Part shown: positions 1 through 5,429 of the stretch, one piece after another
How positions within the stretch are numbered: the first letter of the stretch is position 1
How the letters are laid out: the number at the start of each line of letters is the position of its first letter
The notes under the pieces: generated by a model
Database searches by the model: none
What the model saw: only the letters and a program-made list of their open reading frames with translations
What the model was told of the DNA's origin: nothing
From: a virus
IMG/VR virus record: IMGVR_UViG_3300032180_000026
Span: 1 to 33,489 of that record
DNA: 33,489 nt
Strand: one strand, 5' to 3'
Program-made: the position numbers and the translations under genes

Positions 1-221
1 AGATCGTAGTAAGCGGCCTCCCAACTATCGAGCGATTTTGAGCAATCAGACAGGTCCCGCCTGAACCGCTCGTTCTCGCGCTGCACTTGCCGCAGGCGTC
101 GCAGCCACAGCTTTGCTTCCGCAACCGCCGCGTTGCGCTCAACCAGAATTGCGTCTATTTCGTCGTGCGCTTCTGCGGGATAGCGCTCCTGCGGAGCGTC
201 AACTTCCCAGTCGATCGGCAT
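1..221 (-). CDS. Partial leftward phage protein, function unknown
   Basis: An open frame starts with ATG at 221 and runs off the left edge without a stop, giving 73 visible residues beginning MPIDWEVDAP. The visible part is charged and Glu/Arg-rich (for example LRRLRQVQRENERFRRDL), which suggests a helical or coiled-coil segment. Its start lies inside the last codons of the nuclease gene (23-nt overlap), typical of translational coupling in a phage operon. It is the most distal visible member of the leftward early set headed by the Cro-like gene. No family was recognised. Confidence 0.6.
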   Translation of the reverse strand, partial: MPIDWEVDAPQERYPAEAHDEIDAILVERNAAVAEAKLWLRRLRQVQRENERFRRDLSDCSKSLDSWEAAYYD

Positions 222-534
222 CCAGGCCCTCCATCACGGAGAAATGCCGGCGCCGCAGAAGATTCGCCACCGCAGCGGCTTCGTCGTTGTTCTTCACGAT
301 CGCTTTCGGGCCACGCCAGCGCAGATGCGCGAGCGCTTCGTTCTCGGTGAGCTTCTGCGCGCTAGGTGGCTTCTCGCCGTCCTTCACTTCGACCAGGATC
401 GCCTGCGTCTTGTAGCCCACGATGAGATCGAACCCGCACGGGATGCCCGCCACATCCAGCACGCTGCAGTCCAGGCGCTCGAACACGGCCTTGACCTCGG
501 CGTGATTATCGTCTCGCCGTGCCGCGCGCCTCAT
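199..534 (-). CDS. VRR-NUC-type PD-(D/E)XK nuclease
   Basis: This 111-residue protein has the pattern of small stand-alone phage VRR-NUC/Holliday-resolvase-like nucleases. Asp36 lies in GFDLIVG and Glu49-x-Lys51 in VEVKDGEKPPS, forming the metal-binding D...ExK core, with an N-terminal RRAARRDDN helix that may supply a further acidic ligand. The family is expected to cut branched or structured DNA in replication or recombination; the substrate here is inferred. It belongs to the leftward early operon. The ATG at 534 has no Shine-Dalgarno sequence and sits 5 nt after a terminator-like hairpin with its T-run, which is odd for an internal operon gene; a different start or regulated read-through is possible. 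Confidence 0.75.
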   Translation of the reverse strand: MRRAARRDDNHAEVKAVFERLDCSVLDVAGIPCGFDLIVGYKTQAILVEVKDGEKPPSAQKLTENEALAHLRWRGPKAIVKNNDEAAAVANLLRRRHFSVMEGLDADRLGS

Positions 535-538
535 GAAG

Positions 539-582
539 AAAAAACCCCGGCGCTGATGGGAAGGAGGAGGAGAGCGCCGGGG
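539..582 (-). terminator. Terminator-like hairpin abutting the nuclease start
   Basis: A perfect 10-bp inverted repeat (545-554 with 573-582, CCCCGGCGCT/AGCGCCGGGG) with an 18-nt loop is followed on the minus strand by six T (539-544). This is the form of an intrinsic terminator for leftward transcription. It separates the small RHH-like gene from the nuclease gene, whose ATG begins 5 nt beyond the T-run. It could control expression of the distal leftward genes, for example through antitermination. Confidence 0.6.
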
Positions 583-617
583 TGGGAAAATCTCAAGGGT
601 GTCCTTGTCTAGTCCGG

Positions 618-658
618 ACCGCCCTACTACGCGGTCAAATTTTTTTCACTGCCCTACT
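618..658. repeat. Direct repeat with 30-bp spacing
   Basis: AC(C/T)GCCCTACT occurs at 618-628 and 648-658, matching at 10 of 11 positions and spaced exactly 30 bp (about three helical turns). It lies in the non-coding gap between the nuclease and the RHH-like gene. It could be a regulator binding pair; no protein can be assigned. Confidence 0.4.
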
Positions 659-664
659 TTGCGA

Positions 665-850
665 TTAGTTGGTTCTTCCGGCTCCGCTAATCGTCTGCTT
701 GAATATCTTCATCGCAACGTGCTCTTCAAGGACGCGGTGGCAATATGCGGAAAACGATCTACCCTCCTCCTGCGCGAGTTCCATCAGCGTCTTCTCGACG
801 CTCGGTGTGGAATAAATCTTCAAATCAGCGGTTCGCTTTTCGCGCGTCAT
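665..850 (-). CDS. Small ribbon-helix-helix-like DNA-binding protein
   Basis: This 61-residue protein reads TADLKIYSTPSVEKTLMELA followed by a helix ending in AYCHRVLEEHV. A short N-terminal strand plus two helices is the arrangement of Arc/MetJ-type ribbon-helix-helix proteins. The ATG at 850 lies 3 nt after the Cro-like gene's stop, so the two are probably co-transcribed from the leftward promoter at 1047-1074. A role as a second early regulator is inferred from its position. The C-terminal 15 residues look unstructured. Confidence 0.6.
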   Translation of the reverse strand: MTREKRTADLKIYSTPSVEKTLMELAQEEGRSFSAYCHRVLEEHVAMKIFKQTISGAGRTN

Positions 851-853
851 ATC

Positions 854-1036
854 TCAAGCTCGAGCCGATTCGTCGGCTCGCAGCTTCCCCCGTGTCCGGA
901 TTTGAATGCGCGCCTGCTGGCCGTCGGGCACGCCGCCATCGCGCCAGTTGTAGAGCGTCTGCCGGGTTTTTAGGCCTAGAGCCACCCGGGCTTTCTCAAC
1001 GCTCCCCCAGTACTTCACGATGTCTTCGAAGGTCAT
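854..1036 (-). CDS. Cro-like helix-turn-helix regulator
   Basis: The 60-residue product (MTFEDIVKYWGS...) has the composition of short phage Cro/YdaS-type proteins: an opening helix, ARVALGLKTRQTLYNWR as helix-turn-helix, and a GVPDGQQARIQIRTRGKLRADE tail region typical of this group. It is the first gene of the leftward operon. An in-frame ATG at 1048 would add four residues, but that codon lies inside the predicted -10 element, so 1036 is preferred. The predicted transcript would then begin only about 4 nt upstream, with no Shine-Dalgarno sequence, so translation from a near-leaderless mRNA is likely. It is expected to compete with the CI-like protein for the GTCTA...TAGAC operators. Confidence 0.72.
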   Translation of the reverse strand: MTFEDIVKYWGSVEKARVALGLKTRQTLYNWRDGGVPDGQQARIQIRTRGKLRADESARA

Positions 1037-1046
1037 GTTGCCGTCC

Positions 1047-1074
1047 ATTGTCTATATTTATAGACGGCTGTCAA
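1047..1074 (-). promoter_or_regulatory. Leftward early promoter overlapping operator
   Basis: On the minus strand TTGACA (1074-1069) and GACAAT (1052-1047) are separated by 16 bp. The spacer contains the operator at 1050-1065. The arrangement is repeated almost base for base at 1735-1762 in the opposite direction. Confidence 0.65.
1050..1065. promoter_or_regulatory. Phage repressor operator, left copy
   Basis: GTCTATA-TT-TATAGAC is a perfect 7-bp inverted repeat with a 2-bp centre. The same GTCTA...TAGAC frame of 16 bp recurs at 1744-1759. It lies between the Cro-like and CI-like genes, inside the leftward promoter, so a dimeric repressor bound here would block that promoter. Confidence 0.7.
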
Positions 1075-1093
1075 TACGGTCGGACTCGAGTCT

Positions 1094-1102
1094 TGCTAAA
1101 TT
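1094..1102 (+). promoter_or_regulatory. Candidate promoter for the CI-like gene
   Basis: TGC-TAAATT at 1094-1102 resembles an extended -10 element. Its hexamer ends 7 nt before the ATG at 1110, so the transcript would start at or next to the start codon. That fits the absence of a Shine-Dalgarno sequence and parallels lambda cI, which is known to be leaderless from PRM. No clear -35 is visible, as expected if activation is needed. Confidence 0.4.
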
Positions 1103-1109
1103 TCTCCAA

Positions 1110-1547
1110 ATGTCCAAGAAAATAGACGCTGACTTCGGCGGTAGATTTATGCAAGCCGCTGAAAACGCAAGGGTCGCCGGACTTTGGTCCGGGGCGCCCA
1201 ATAGCCAGACCGCGCTCGGGATTTACCTCGGCGTGAGTAAGCAGCATGTGGACGGCTACATGAAAGGAACCCTCCCGCGCGCCGACCAACTTTGGGACAT
1301 CGCCGACAAGTTCAAGTGCGACGCGCGCTGGCTCGGTACGGGCAGGCACGACGATATGTCCAGCAGCGTACACAGGGATAAAAGGGCTGTTCTGAACGCG
1401 CAAAAAGCGCAGAAAATCCTTGAAGTTGTATTGTCGCTACTGGATACTGACGAGGAAGGCGTGAACGAAATCGCCGCCGCCGCCGATGCCATCGTAGGGG
1501 AAAATGGAACAGTCGGAAAACAACGTGGTCGCAATAAACGGCGATGA
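1110..1547 (+). CDS. CI-like phage repressor (XRE-type HTH)
   Basis: The 145-residue protein starts MSKKIDADF and carries a helix-turn-helix around SQTALGIYLGVSKQHVDGYM, followed by RADQLWDIADKFKCDARWLGTG, the usual end of an XRE-type DNA-binding domain. The C-terminal half (KAQKILEVVLSLLDTDEEGV) looks like a short helical oligomerisation segment. There is no Ser-Lys peptidase domain, so induction by RecA-stimulated self-cleavage is not expected. It faces the Cro-like gene across an operator region and is the probable lysogeny repressor. No Shine-Dalgarno sequence precedes the ATG; upstream in-frame starts would run through the operator. The end overlaps the next gene by 44 nt. Confidence 0.75.
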   Translation: MSKKIDADFGGRFMQAAENARVAGLWSGAPNSQTALGIYLGVSKQHVDGYMKGTLPRADQLWDIADKFKCDARWLGTGRHDDMSSSVHRDKRAVLNAQKAQKILEVVLSLLDTDEEGVNEIAAAADAIVGENGTVGKQRGRNKRR

Positions 1548-1692
1548 CGACACCGCTCTGATAGAGAATTTGCTCCAAGACTATAAGCACTGCAACGAGC
1601 GGCGTCGCTCGGCGATCCGCGGTTTCGCCCACAAGCTCGCCGAGATGGAACCCCGCCTGAAGGCCACCATCCTCCCCTTCCCGCCAGCGTAA
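1504..1692 (+). CDS. Small protein downstream of the repressor
   Basis: This 62-residue protein (MEQSENNVVA start) has an acidic N-terminus and a charged helical middle (ENLLQDYKHCNERRRSAIRG). It begins 44 nt inside the repressor gene in another frame and is probably translated from the same lysogenic transcript. No family was recognised. A partner or modulator of the repressor is a guess from position only. Confidence 0.5.
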   Translation: MEQSENNVVAINGDDDTALIENLLQDYKHCNERRRSAIRGFAHKLAEMEPRLKATILPFPPA

Positions 1693-1734
1693 GTCTCTGA
1701 TTTACCGCTGCCTCGGGTAGCGTGTCTGAAATAG

Positions 1735-1762
1735 TTGACACAAGTCTAAAAATATAGACAAT
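1735..1762 (+). promoter_or_regulatory. Rightward early promoter overlapping operator
   Basis: TTGACA at 1735-1740 and GACAAT at 1757-1762 are separated by 16 bp. The expected transcript start is near 1769, giving the first gene (ATG 1800) a leader with GGGAGG as ribosome site. It mirrors the leftward promoter at 1047-1074. Confidence 0.65.
1744..1759. promoter_or_regulatory. Phage repressor operator, right copy
   Basis: GTCTA-AAAATA-TAGAC shares the outer half-sites, 16-bp length and the downstream ACAATGG context with the operator at 1050-1065. It fills the spacer of the rightward promoter, so occupancy by the CI-like protein would silence the long rightward operon. Confidence 0.68.
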
Positions 1763-1799
1763 GGCCTCCTACGCCCCACTGTGGCGAAAGGGAGGCCAG

Positions 1800-1877
1800 A
1801 TGTTCGACGAGCCGGAAATTGATTGGGTCGTTGTCGGTGTCTGTTTCGTCTTGGCAATGATCGCGATGTCCATATGA
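1800..1877 (+). CDS. 25-residue membrane peptide, first gene of rightward operon
   Basis: ATG at 1800 is preceded by a good Shine-Dalgarno sequence (GGGAGG, about 5 nt spacing). The frame encodes MFDEPEIDWVVVGVCFVLAM plus five residues, a short acidic head followed by one hydrophobic segment that could span the membrane. Its TGA overlaps the next ATG (ATGA). An in-frame ATG at 1761 lies in the promoter and is unlikely to be used. Function unknown; being first in the rightward operon suggests an immediate early role. Confidence 0.5.
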   Translation: MFDEPEIDWVVVGVCFVLAMIAMSI

Positions 1878-2065
1878 GCGGGCGCCTCTTTGACCCGCGG
1901 CGCCCCGACGGCTCCTTCCCGTTCGAGTTCACCGACCGAGCAAAGCAGGACGTACGCGCCACTTGGGATCGTCTCTGCCCTGGCTGGCGTGAGCGCACGC
2001 CGAGCAAACCGAGCGAACCCGAGAGCGTCGTGCGCGCCATCAAACCGAGAGTGAGAGCCAAATGA
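1874..2065 (+). CDS. Small basic phage protein
   Basis: The 63-residue protein (MSGRLFDPRRPDGSFPFEF...) begins with an ATG overlapping the previous stop (ATGA) and itself ends in ATGA with the next gene. It is rich in Arg and Pro (CPGWRERTPSKPSEPE) and has no domain that I recognise. Its start was chosen for the four-base overlap; an upstream in-frame ATG at 1823 would overlap the membrane-peptide gene for most of its length. Confidence 0.5.
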   Translation: MSGRLFDPRRPDGSFPFEFTDRAKQDVRATWDRLCPGWRERTPSKPSEPESVVRAIKPRVRAK

Positions 2066-2166
2066 TTTTCGCGTTCATCCGCTACTACTTCACGCCGACG
2101 CTCAAGAACTGGCGAGCCCTGCGCCGCCTATGCATGGCGAAGCTGCCCAAAGCCAAGGCGGCATGA
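2062..2166 (+). CDS. 34-residue basic peptide
   Basis: The frame MIFAFIRYYFTPTLKNWRAL continues to a Lys-rich end (AKLPKAKAA). It has ATGA overlaps at both ends, which is the main support for translation. The N-terminus is aromatic and hydrophobic, the rest basic, so an amphipathic membrane-associated peptide is possible. Function unknown. Confidence 0.45.
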   Translation: MIFAFIRYYFTPTLKNWRALRRLCMAKLPKAKAA

Positions 2167-2375
2167 GCCATCCATTCGATTTCGTCCCGTGCACGCACGA
2201 GCCGAATTGCCCGAGCTGGTGGAACTGTGCGCGCCGCGGCCGCTACATCGCCGCCAAGGCGCGCTTGCCAGATCACCTTGAGGGCTACCCACGCGGGTTC
2301 GGCGAAGGATCGCGCGGACAACCCTCAACAGATGGCCGAGAAATCGGCAGCGAATACCCAAAGGAATCGAAATGA
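2163..2375 (+). CDS. Small Cys/Trp-containing phage protein
   Basis: This 70-residue protein starts MSHPFDFVPCTHEPNCPSWW and has three cysteines and two histidines in its first 25 residues (CTHEPNC...WWNC), a possible small zinc site. The remainder is Arg/Gly-rich. The ATG overlaps the previous stop by ATGA and the stop overlaps the start of the Rad52/RecT-like candidate. No family was recognised. Confidence 0.5.
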   Translation: MSHPFDFVPCTHEPNCPSWWNCARRGRYIAAKARLPDHLEGYPRGFGEGSRGQPSTDGREIGSEYPKESK

Positions 2376-3208
2376 GCAACGAAGTCACCGTACTGCCCCA
2401 GGAACTGATCGTCGCGCGCCCGCCGGAGCTGGTACTCGAGGAGGCTCGCCGCGCCGCCGTCGCGCTCAAAGAAGTGATCGACCGAAAGCCCAACCCGGTC
2501 CTGTTCAACGGGGAGAAGTACCTCGAGTTCGAGGACTGGCAGACTGTCGGGCGTTTCTACGGAATCTCTCCCCGCATCAAATCGACCAACTATGTCGAGT
2601 TCGGAGAGATCAAAGGCTGGGAAGCGCTCGCCGACGCCGTGCAAGTGACGAGCGGCAACGTCGTGTCCAGCGCTGAGGCAATGTGCCTGAACGACGAGCC
2701 GAAGTGGAGCGCGCGGCCGAAGTACGAGTGGCACTACGTGAAGAAGTCCGGCGGAACGTCCGCCGAAGATCCGGGCAGCGCGGAGCTGATCTGGGAAAAA
2801 AGCCCGGACGGAAAGAGCCGGCCGAAGAAGCAGCGCGTGCTCGCTGGCGACGAAGCGGTGCCTCTATTCCAGCTTCGCTCTATGGCGCAGACGCGCGCTT
2901 GCGCGAAGGCCATGCGAAACGCGCTCGCGTGGGTGGTGGTGCTCGCCGGCTTCAAGCCCACGCCTGCAGAGGAACTGGACATCCCGGCGCGCAACATGGG
3001 CAATGCCGAGATCGTTCAGGAATCGTCCGTCAAGGTAGCACCCGAGCAGCTCGAGGCCATCCATGCGGCGATGTCCGAGTGCGGTGTGTCGATGGAGGCG
3101 CTGCTCGCCAAGGCCGACCTGAAGGACCTGAAGGACATGGACGCCGACGAGGCGCCGGGTGCGATCAAGTGGATCCGCAAGCAGAAGAAGACGGCGGTGG
3201 CGACATGA
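2372..3208 (+). CDS. Conserved phage protein, possible ssDNA-annealing family
   Basis: This 278-residue protein contains a segment of the type FNGEKYLEFEDWQTVGRFYG and later FQLRSMAQTRACAKAMRNAL followed by WVVVLAGFKPTPAEE. The 'MAQTRA-KA-RN' helix followed by a hydrophobic strand is seen in widespread phage proteins that resemble Rad52/RecT/Erf-type single-strand annealing proteins. I infer a role in recombination or DNA metabolism but cannot separate this from other uncharacterised families. The C-terminus has a short acidic/basic helical tail (KADLKDLKDMDADEAP) like a small UBA- or HeH-type end domain. Start and stop overlap neighbours by ATGA. Confidence 0.6.
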   Translation: MSNEVTVLPQELIVARPPELVLEEARRAAVALKEVIDRKPNPVLFNGEKYLEFEDWQTVGRFYGISPRIKSTNYVEFGEIKGWEALADAVQVTSGNVVSSAEAMCLNDEPKWSARPKYEWHYVKKSGGTSAEDPGSAELIWEKSPDGKSRPKKQRVLAGDEAVPLFQLRSMAQTRACAKAMRNALAWVVVLAGFKPTPAEELDIPARNMGNAEIVQESSVKVAPEQLEAIHAAMSECGVSMEALLAKADLKDLKDMDADEAPGAIKWIRKQKKTAVAT

Positions 3209-3330
3209 ACAAGGAAGAACTAAAACTCGTGGCCGCTCTGGACAGCCTGTACGCCGCGGGTTTCTCCGAGGAGCAGATTTCGAGAACGGCACAGAAGCTC
3301 GGTTTGAGCTGGTGGCCGGGGCTTCGTTAG
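3205..3330 (+). CDS. 41-residue helical protein
   Basis: The frame MNKEELKLVAALDSLYAAGF continues EEQISRTAQKLGLSWWPGLR. It resembles a single helix-turn-helix-like fold (helix, SEEQISRTAQKLGLS), perhaps a truncated DNA-binding element. It starts in ATGA overlap with the preceding gene and ends in TAG followed by a 43-nt gap. Function unknown. Confidence 0.5.
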   Translation: MNKEELKLVAALDSLYAAGFSEEQISRTAQKLGLSWWPGLR

Positions 3331-3373
3331 GTACACGACGAAGGCAATTAACTGATTTTCATAGGAGAAATTG

Positions 3374-3805
3374 ATGACCACTGAAGCAGAAGTAGTCGAG
3401 AAATCTGCAACCGACCTCGCCCGCGAATACCTCATGGGCGAGTTGATGAGCGCCGCAACCCGGCAACTTCGCTCGCTGGAAAAGCCGTGGCTGCGCTTGC
3501 CCGAGGAGCAGCAAAAGAGGGTGCTGCGCGAGGTTCAGGACGATGTAGCGAAGGCGGTAAGGGCTGCGGTCGAGTTGATCGCCAGCGACGACAGGACGCG
3601 ATTCAGAGCAAGCGTGGAGTCCGTTACGTTCAAGGATGGCGTCAAGGCGGTGCTGACGATGTTCAACACCGAAGAGAGCCATGAGCTTGCGGACACGACC
3701 GGCAGCAGCGTCCTCGTGGTGATCGAGAACCCGAGCCGCTACACCTACGTCGGGGAAAACGCGCCAAAGGCCGACGCGAATCAGCCCGAGCTTTCCGCCG
3801 CGTAG
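3374..3805 (+). CDS. Conserved phage protein of unknown function
   Basis: This 143-residue protein has a helical N-terminal half (LMGELMSAATRQLRSLEKPW, LPEEQQKRVLREVQDDVAKA) and a strand-rich second half (ASVESVTFKDGVKAVLTMFN). The layout is familiar from proteins near annealing/recombination genes in phages, but no function is known to me. ATG 3374 is preferred to TTG 3371 because it is 7 nt from AGGAG. The leader TTTCATAGGAGAAA is repeated before the next gene. Confidence 0.6.
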   Translation: MTTEAEVVEKSATDLAREYLMGELMSAATRQLRSLEKPWLRLPEEQQKRVLREVQDDVAKAVRAAVELIASDDRTRFRASVESVTFKDGVKAVLTMFNTEESHELADTTGSSVLVVIENPSRYTYVGENAPKADANQPELSAA

Positions 3806-3860
3806 GTAATCGCCGCAATCCCCTGGGTTGTCGAACCCCGTAATTTCATAGGAGAAAACG

Positions 3861-4199
3861 ATGTTCGTAGAAGAGAAAGCAGTAGGAGAATCGGTGCCGG
3901 TCAAGGTCGGCATGCTGAAGATGTCTGCGGCCATGCGGATCGGGGCAGTCATGCGCCCGCAATGCACTGGAGAGTGGTTTTTTGATGGCCGTAGCTGTGC
4001 TCTTGGTGCGGCATTCGAGGGCGCCGGAAGAATGAACGAAGTGCTTTCGTACAAGCGAGAGACCGAGGCATGGCCCTATTCACAAGTTGCCGAAGTGTTC
4101 GGCGTCCACTACTTGATTACCGATCAGGTTTACAAGCGCAATGACCGAGGCGAGACCCGCGAGTCCATTGCCGACTGGCTGGAGTCGCAAGGGCTGTGA
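3861..4199 (+). CDS. Phage protein of unknown function
   Basis: The 112-residue protein starts MFVEEKAVGES behind the duplicated ribosome site TTTCATAGGAGAAA (3844-3857). It contains WFFDGRSCALGAAFEGAGRM and a C-terminal stretch ending TRESIADWLESQGL. The pattern 'G..CALGA' is shared by many small phage proteins of unknown role. The stop overlaps a 12-codon mini-ORF that leads into the methyltransferase gene. Confidence 0.6.
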   Translation: MFVEEKAVGESVPVKVGMLKMSAAMRIGAVMRPQCTGEWFFDGRSCALGAAFEGAGRMNEVLSYKRETEAWPYSQVAEVFGVHYLITDQVYKRNDRGETRESIADWLESQGL

Positions 4200-4234
4200 C
4201 TCGGGCTTTCTCCTTCGACACGGCGACGGCATGA
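4196..4234 (+). CDS. Relay mini-ORF (12 codons) before the methyltransferase
   Basis: GTG at 4196 overlaps the preceding stop (GTGA). The frame MTRAFSFDTATA ends with a TGA that overlaps the methyltransferase ATG (ATGA). It fills the whole 31-nt gap. Neither the mini-ORF nor the methyltransferase has a strong Shine-Dalgarno sequence, so it could carry terminating ribosomes to the next start. Confidence 0.4.
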   Translation: MTRAFSFDTATA

Positions 4235-5151
4235 AGCCCTTGGCAATCGACCTTTTCTGTGGGCTCGGCGGCTGGACCGAAGGGCTGCTCGCGGAGGGCT
4301 ACTACGTGGTCGGCTTCGACATCGAGCGCCACCAGTACGGCGAGGCCAAGTATCCGGGGCAGCTCGTCCTGCAGAACGTGCTGACGCTGCACGGCCGGCA
4401 GTTCAAGGATGCCGCGCTGATCGTCGCCAGCCCGCCCTGCCAGGCGTACAGCTACCGTGCGATGCCGTGGAAGCGTGCCAAGGCGTTGCCGCCCCCGGAT
4501 AACTCGCTATTCGAGGCGTGCTTCCGGATTCAGCGCGAGGCGATCGAGGCGGCCGGGCACTTCATCCCCCTGGTCGTCGAGAACGTCCGCGGAGCTCAGA
4601 AGTGGGTAGGCCGGTCCCGCTGGAACTTCGGCAGCTTCCACCTGTGGGGCGACGTGCCGGCGCTGATGCCGATGACGAAAGCGGTAAAGGTTACGACGAT
4701 GGGCGCGGGCTGGTATCCGCCAGGTCATCCGAAGCACGTTCCTGGGCTTGCATTCAACACGCATGCCGAACGCGCCATCAAGAACAGCGGCGGGTCCTGG
4801 TTCAACATCGCCCATAACACCACGAGCGGGCACGGTCAGAATCCTGACGGAAGAAAGACGACCGGGCACGTCAACAAGCGCGACGGTCACGGCCACACGC
4901 GCCACCTGACGAACCCGGCCGAGCACATCAAATGCGGCGGTATTGATCTAGGCGACAAAGGTTTCAATGTCCAGGCCGCAGAGCGATACGGTCATCTGGT
5001 GGAGGGCGTGAAAATCAAACGCAGCGAAGAGGACAAGCGCCAGCATATCGGCGTCAAACGGAAATTCGCGTCCGCCATGATCGCCAAGATTCCCGCCGTG
5101 CTGGCGCAGCACATCGCACGGGCTTGGAAACCGGAAGCCGTCGCTTTATGA
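4231..5151 (+). CDS. Orphan C5-cytosine DNA methyltransferase
   Basis: This 306-residue protein transfers methyl groups from S-adenosylmethionine to C5 of cytosine. Motif I (DLFCGLGGWTEG, residues 7-18), motif IV with the catalytic Cys70 (SPPCQAYS) and motif VI (ENVRG, 117-121) are present. The C-terminal KRKFASAMIAKIPAVLAQHI fits motif X. A His/Gly-rich region in the middle (about 190-230) may be the target-recognition part; a classical QxRxR motif VIII was not seen. No restriction enzyme is adjacent, so protection of phage DNA from host restriction is the likely role. ATG 4231 is chosen because motif I follows at once; an upstream in-frame ATG (4141) lies inside the previous gene. Confidence 0.85.
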   Translation: MKPLAIDLFCGLGGWTEGLLAEGYYVVGFDIERHQYGEAKYPGQLVLQNVLTLHGRQFKDAALIVASPPCQAYSYRAMPWKRAKALPPPDNSLFEACFRIQREAIEAAGHFIPLVVENVRGAQKWVGRSRWNFGSFHLWGDVPALMPMTKAVKVTTMGAGWYPPGHPKHVPGLAFNTHAERAIKNSGGSWFNIAHNTTSGHGQNPDGRKTTGHVNKRDGHGHTRHLTNPAEHIKCGGIDLGDKGFNVQAAERYGHLVEGVKIKRSEEDKRQHIGVKRKFASAMIAKIPAVLAQHIARAWKPEAVAL

Positions 5152-5167
5152 CTGACCAAGCCCCGGC

Positions 5168-5347
5168 TTACCGCTTGCTGGCGCGGTCCAGGACGGCCCT
5201 TACCCATGCGGCCAGCTTCAGCCCCCTGCGGGCGGCGGCGGCGGTATACGCCTCTTTGCGGGCCTCTGAGACCCTGATTTCGAGCCGCTCTTCCTCCCCC
5301 TCCCCGATGCGGGGACGGCCTGGGGGGCGCTTCTCTGCTTTGTCCAT
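5168..5347 (-). CDS. Ribbon-helix-helix repressor, divergent from 5430 gene
   Basis: This 59-residue protein has a basic tail (KRPPGRPRIGEG) followed by the strand EERLEIRVSEARKEAYTAAA and the helix KLAAWVRAVLDRAS, a textbook Arc/CopG-type ribbon-helix-helix outline. It is convergent with the methyltransferase gene (17-nt gap) and divergent from the gene at 5430. The minus-strand promoter has a perfect TATAAT with a 17-bp spacer, and its expected transcript start falls on the ATG, so the mRNA is probably leaderless. Two TGT..GTACA boxes in the shared control region suggest autoregulation. It is an independently regulated unit inside the rightward operon. Confidence 0.8.
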   Translation of the reverse strand: MDKAEKRPPGRPRIGEGEEERLEIRVSEARKEAYTAAAARRGLKLAAWVRAVLDRASKR

Positions 5348-5353
5348 GGCCGG

Positions 5354-5382
5354 ATTATATGTCCGTACAAAACTCTTGACAA
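5354..5382 (-). promoter_or_regulatory. Strong promoter for the RHH repressor
   Basis: On the minus strand TTGTCA (5382-5377) and a perfect TATAAT (5359-5354) are separated by 17 bp. Only six bases lie between TATAAT and the ATG at 5347. The -35 overlaps that of the forward promoter. Confidence 0.75.
5360..5369. promoter_or_regulatory. RHH operator box 1
   Basis: TGTCCGTACA, one base pair short of a perfect palindrome, lies in the spacer next to the -10 of the RHH gene promoter. It starts 44 bp before box 2. Confidence 0.55.
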
Positions 5383-5404
5383 GTGGAAATCAAGAGCCTA
5401 TTCT
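5376..5404 (+). promoter_or_regulatory. Promoter for the 5430 operon
   Basis: TTGACA (5376-5381) and TATTCT (5399-5404) have an ideal 17-bp spacer. Transcription would restart the rightward operon from here independently of the promoter at 1735. Confidence 0.7.
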
Positions 5405-5413
5405 GTACGTACA
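5404..5413. promoter_or_regulatory. RHH operator box 2
   Basis: TGTACGTACA is a perfect 10-bp palindrome that overlaps the end of the forward -10 and the expected transcript start. Occupancy would repress the 5430 operon. Confidence 0.58.
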
Positions 5414-5429
5414 TAACTAGGAGGCAACC

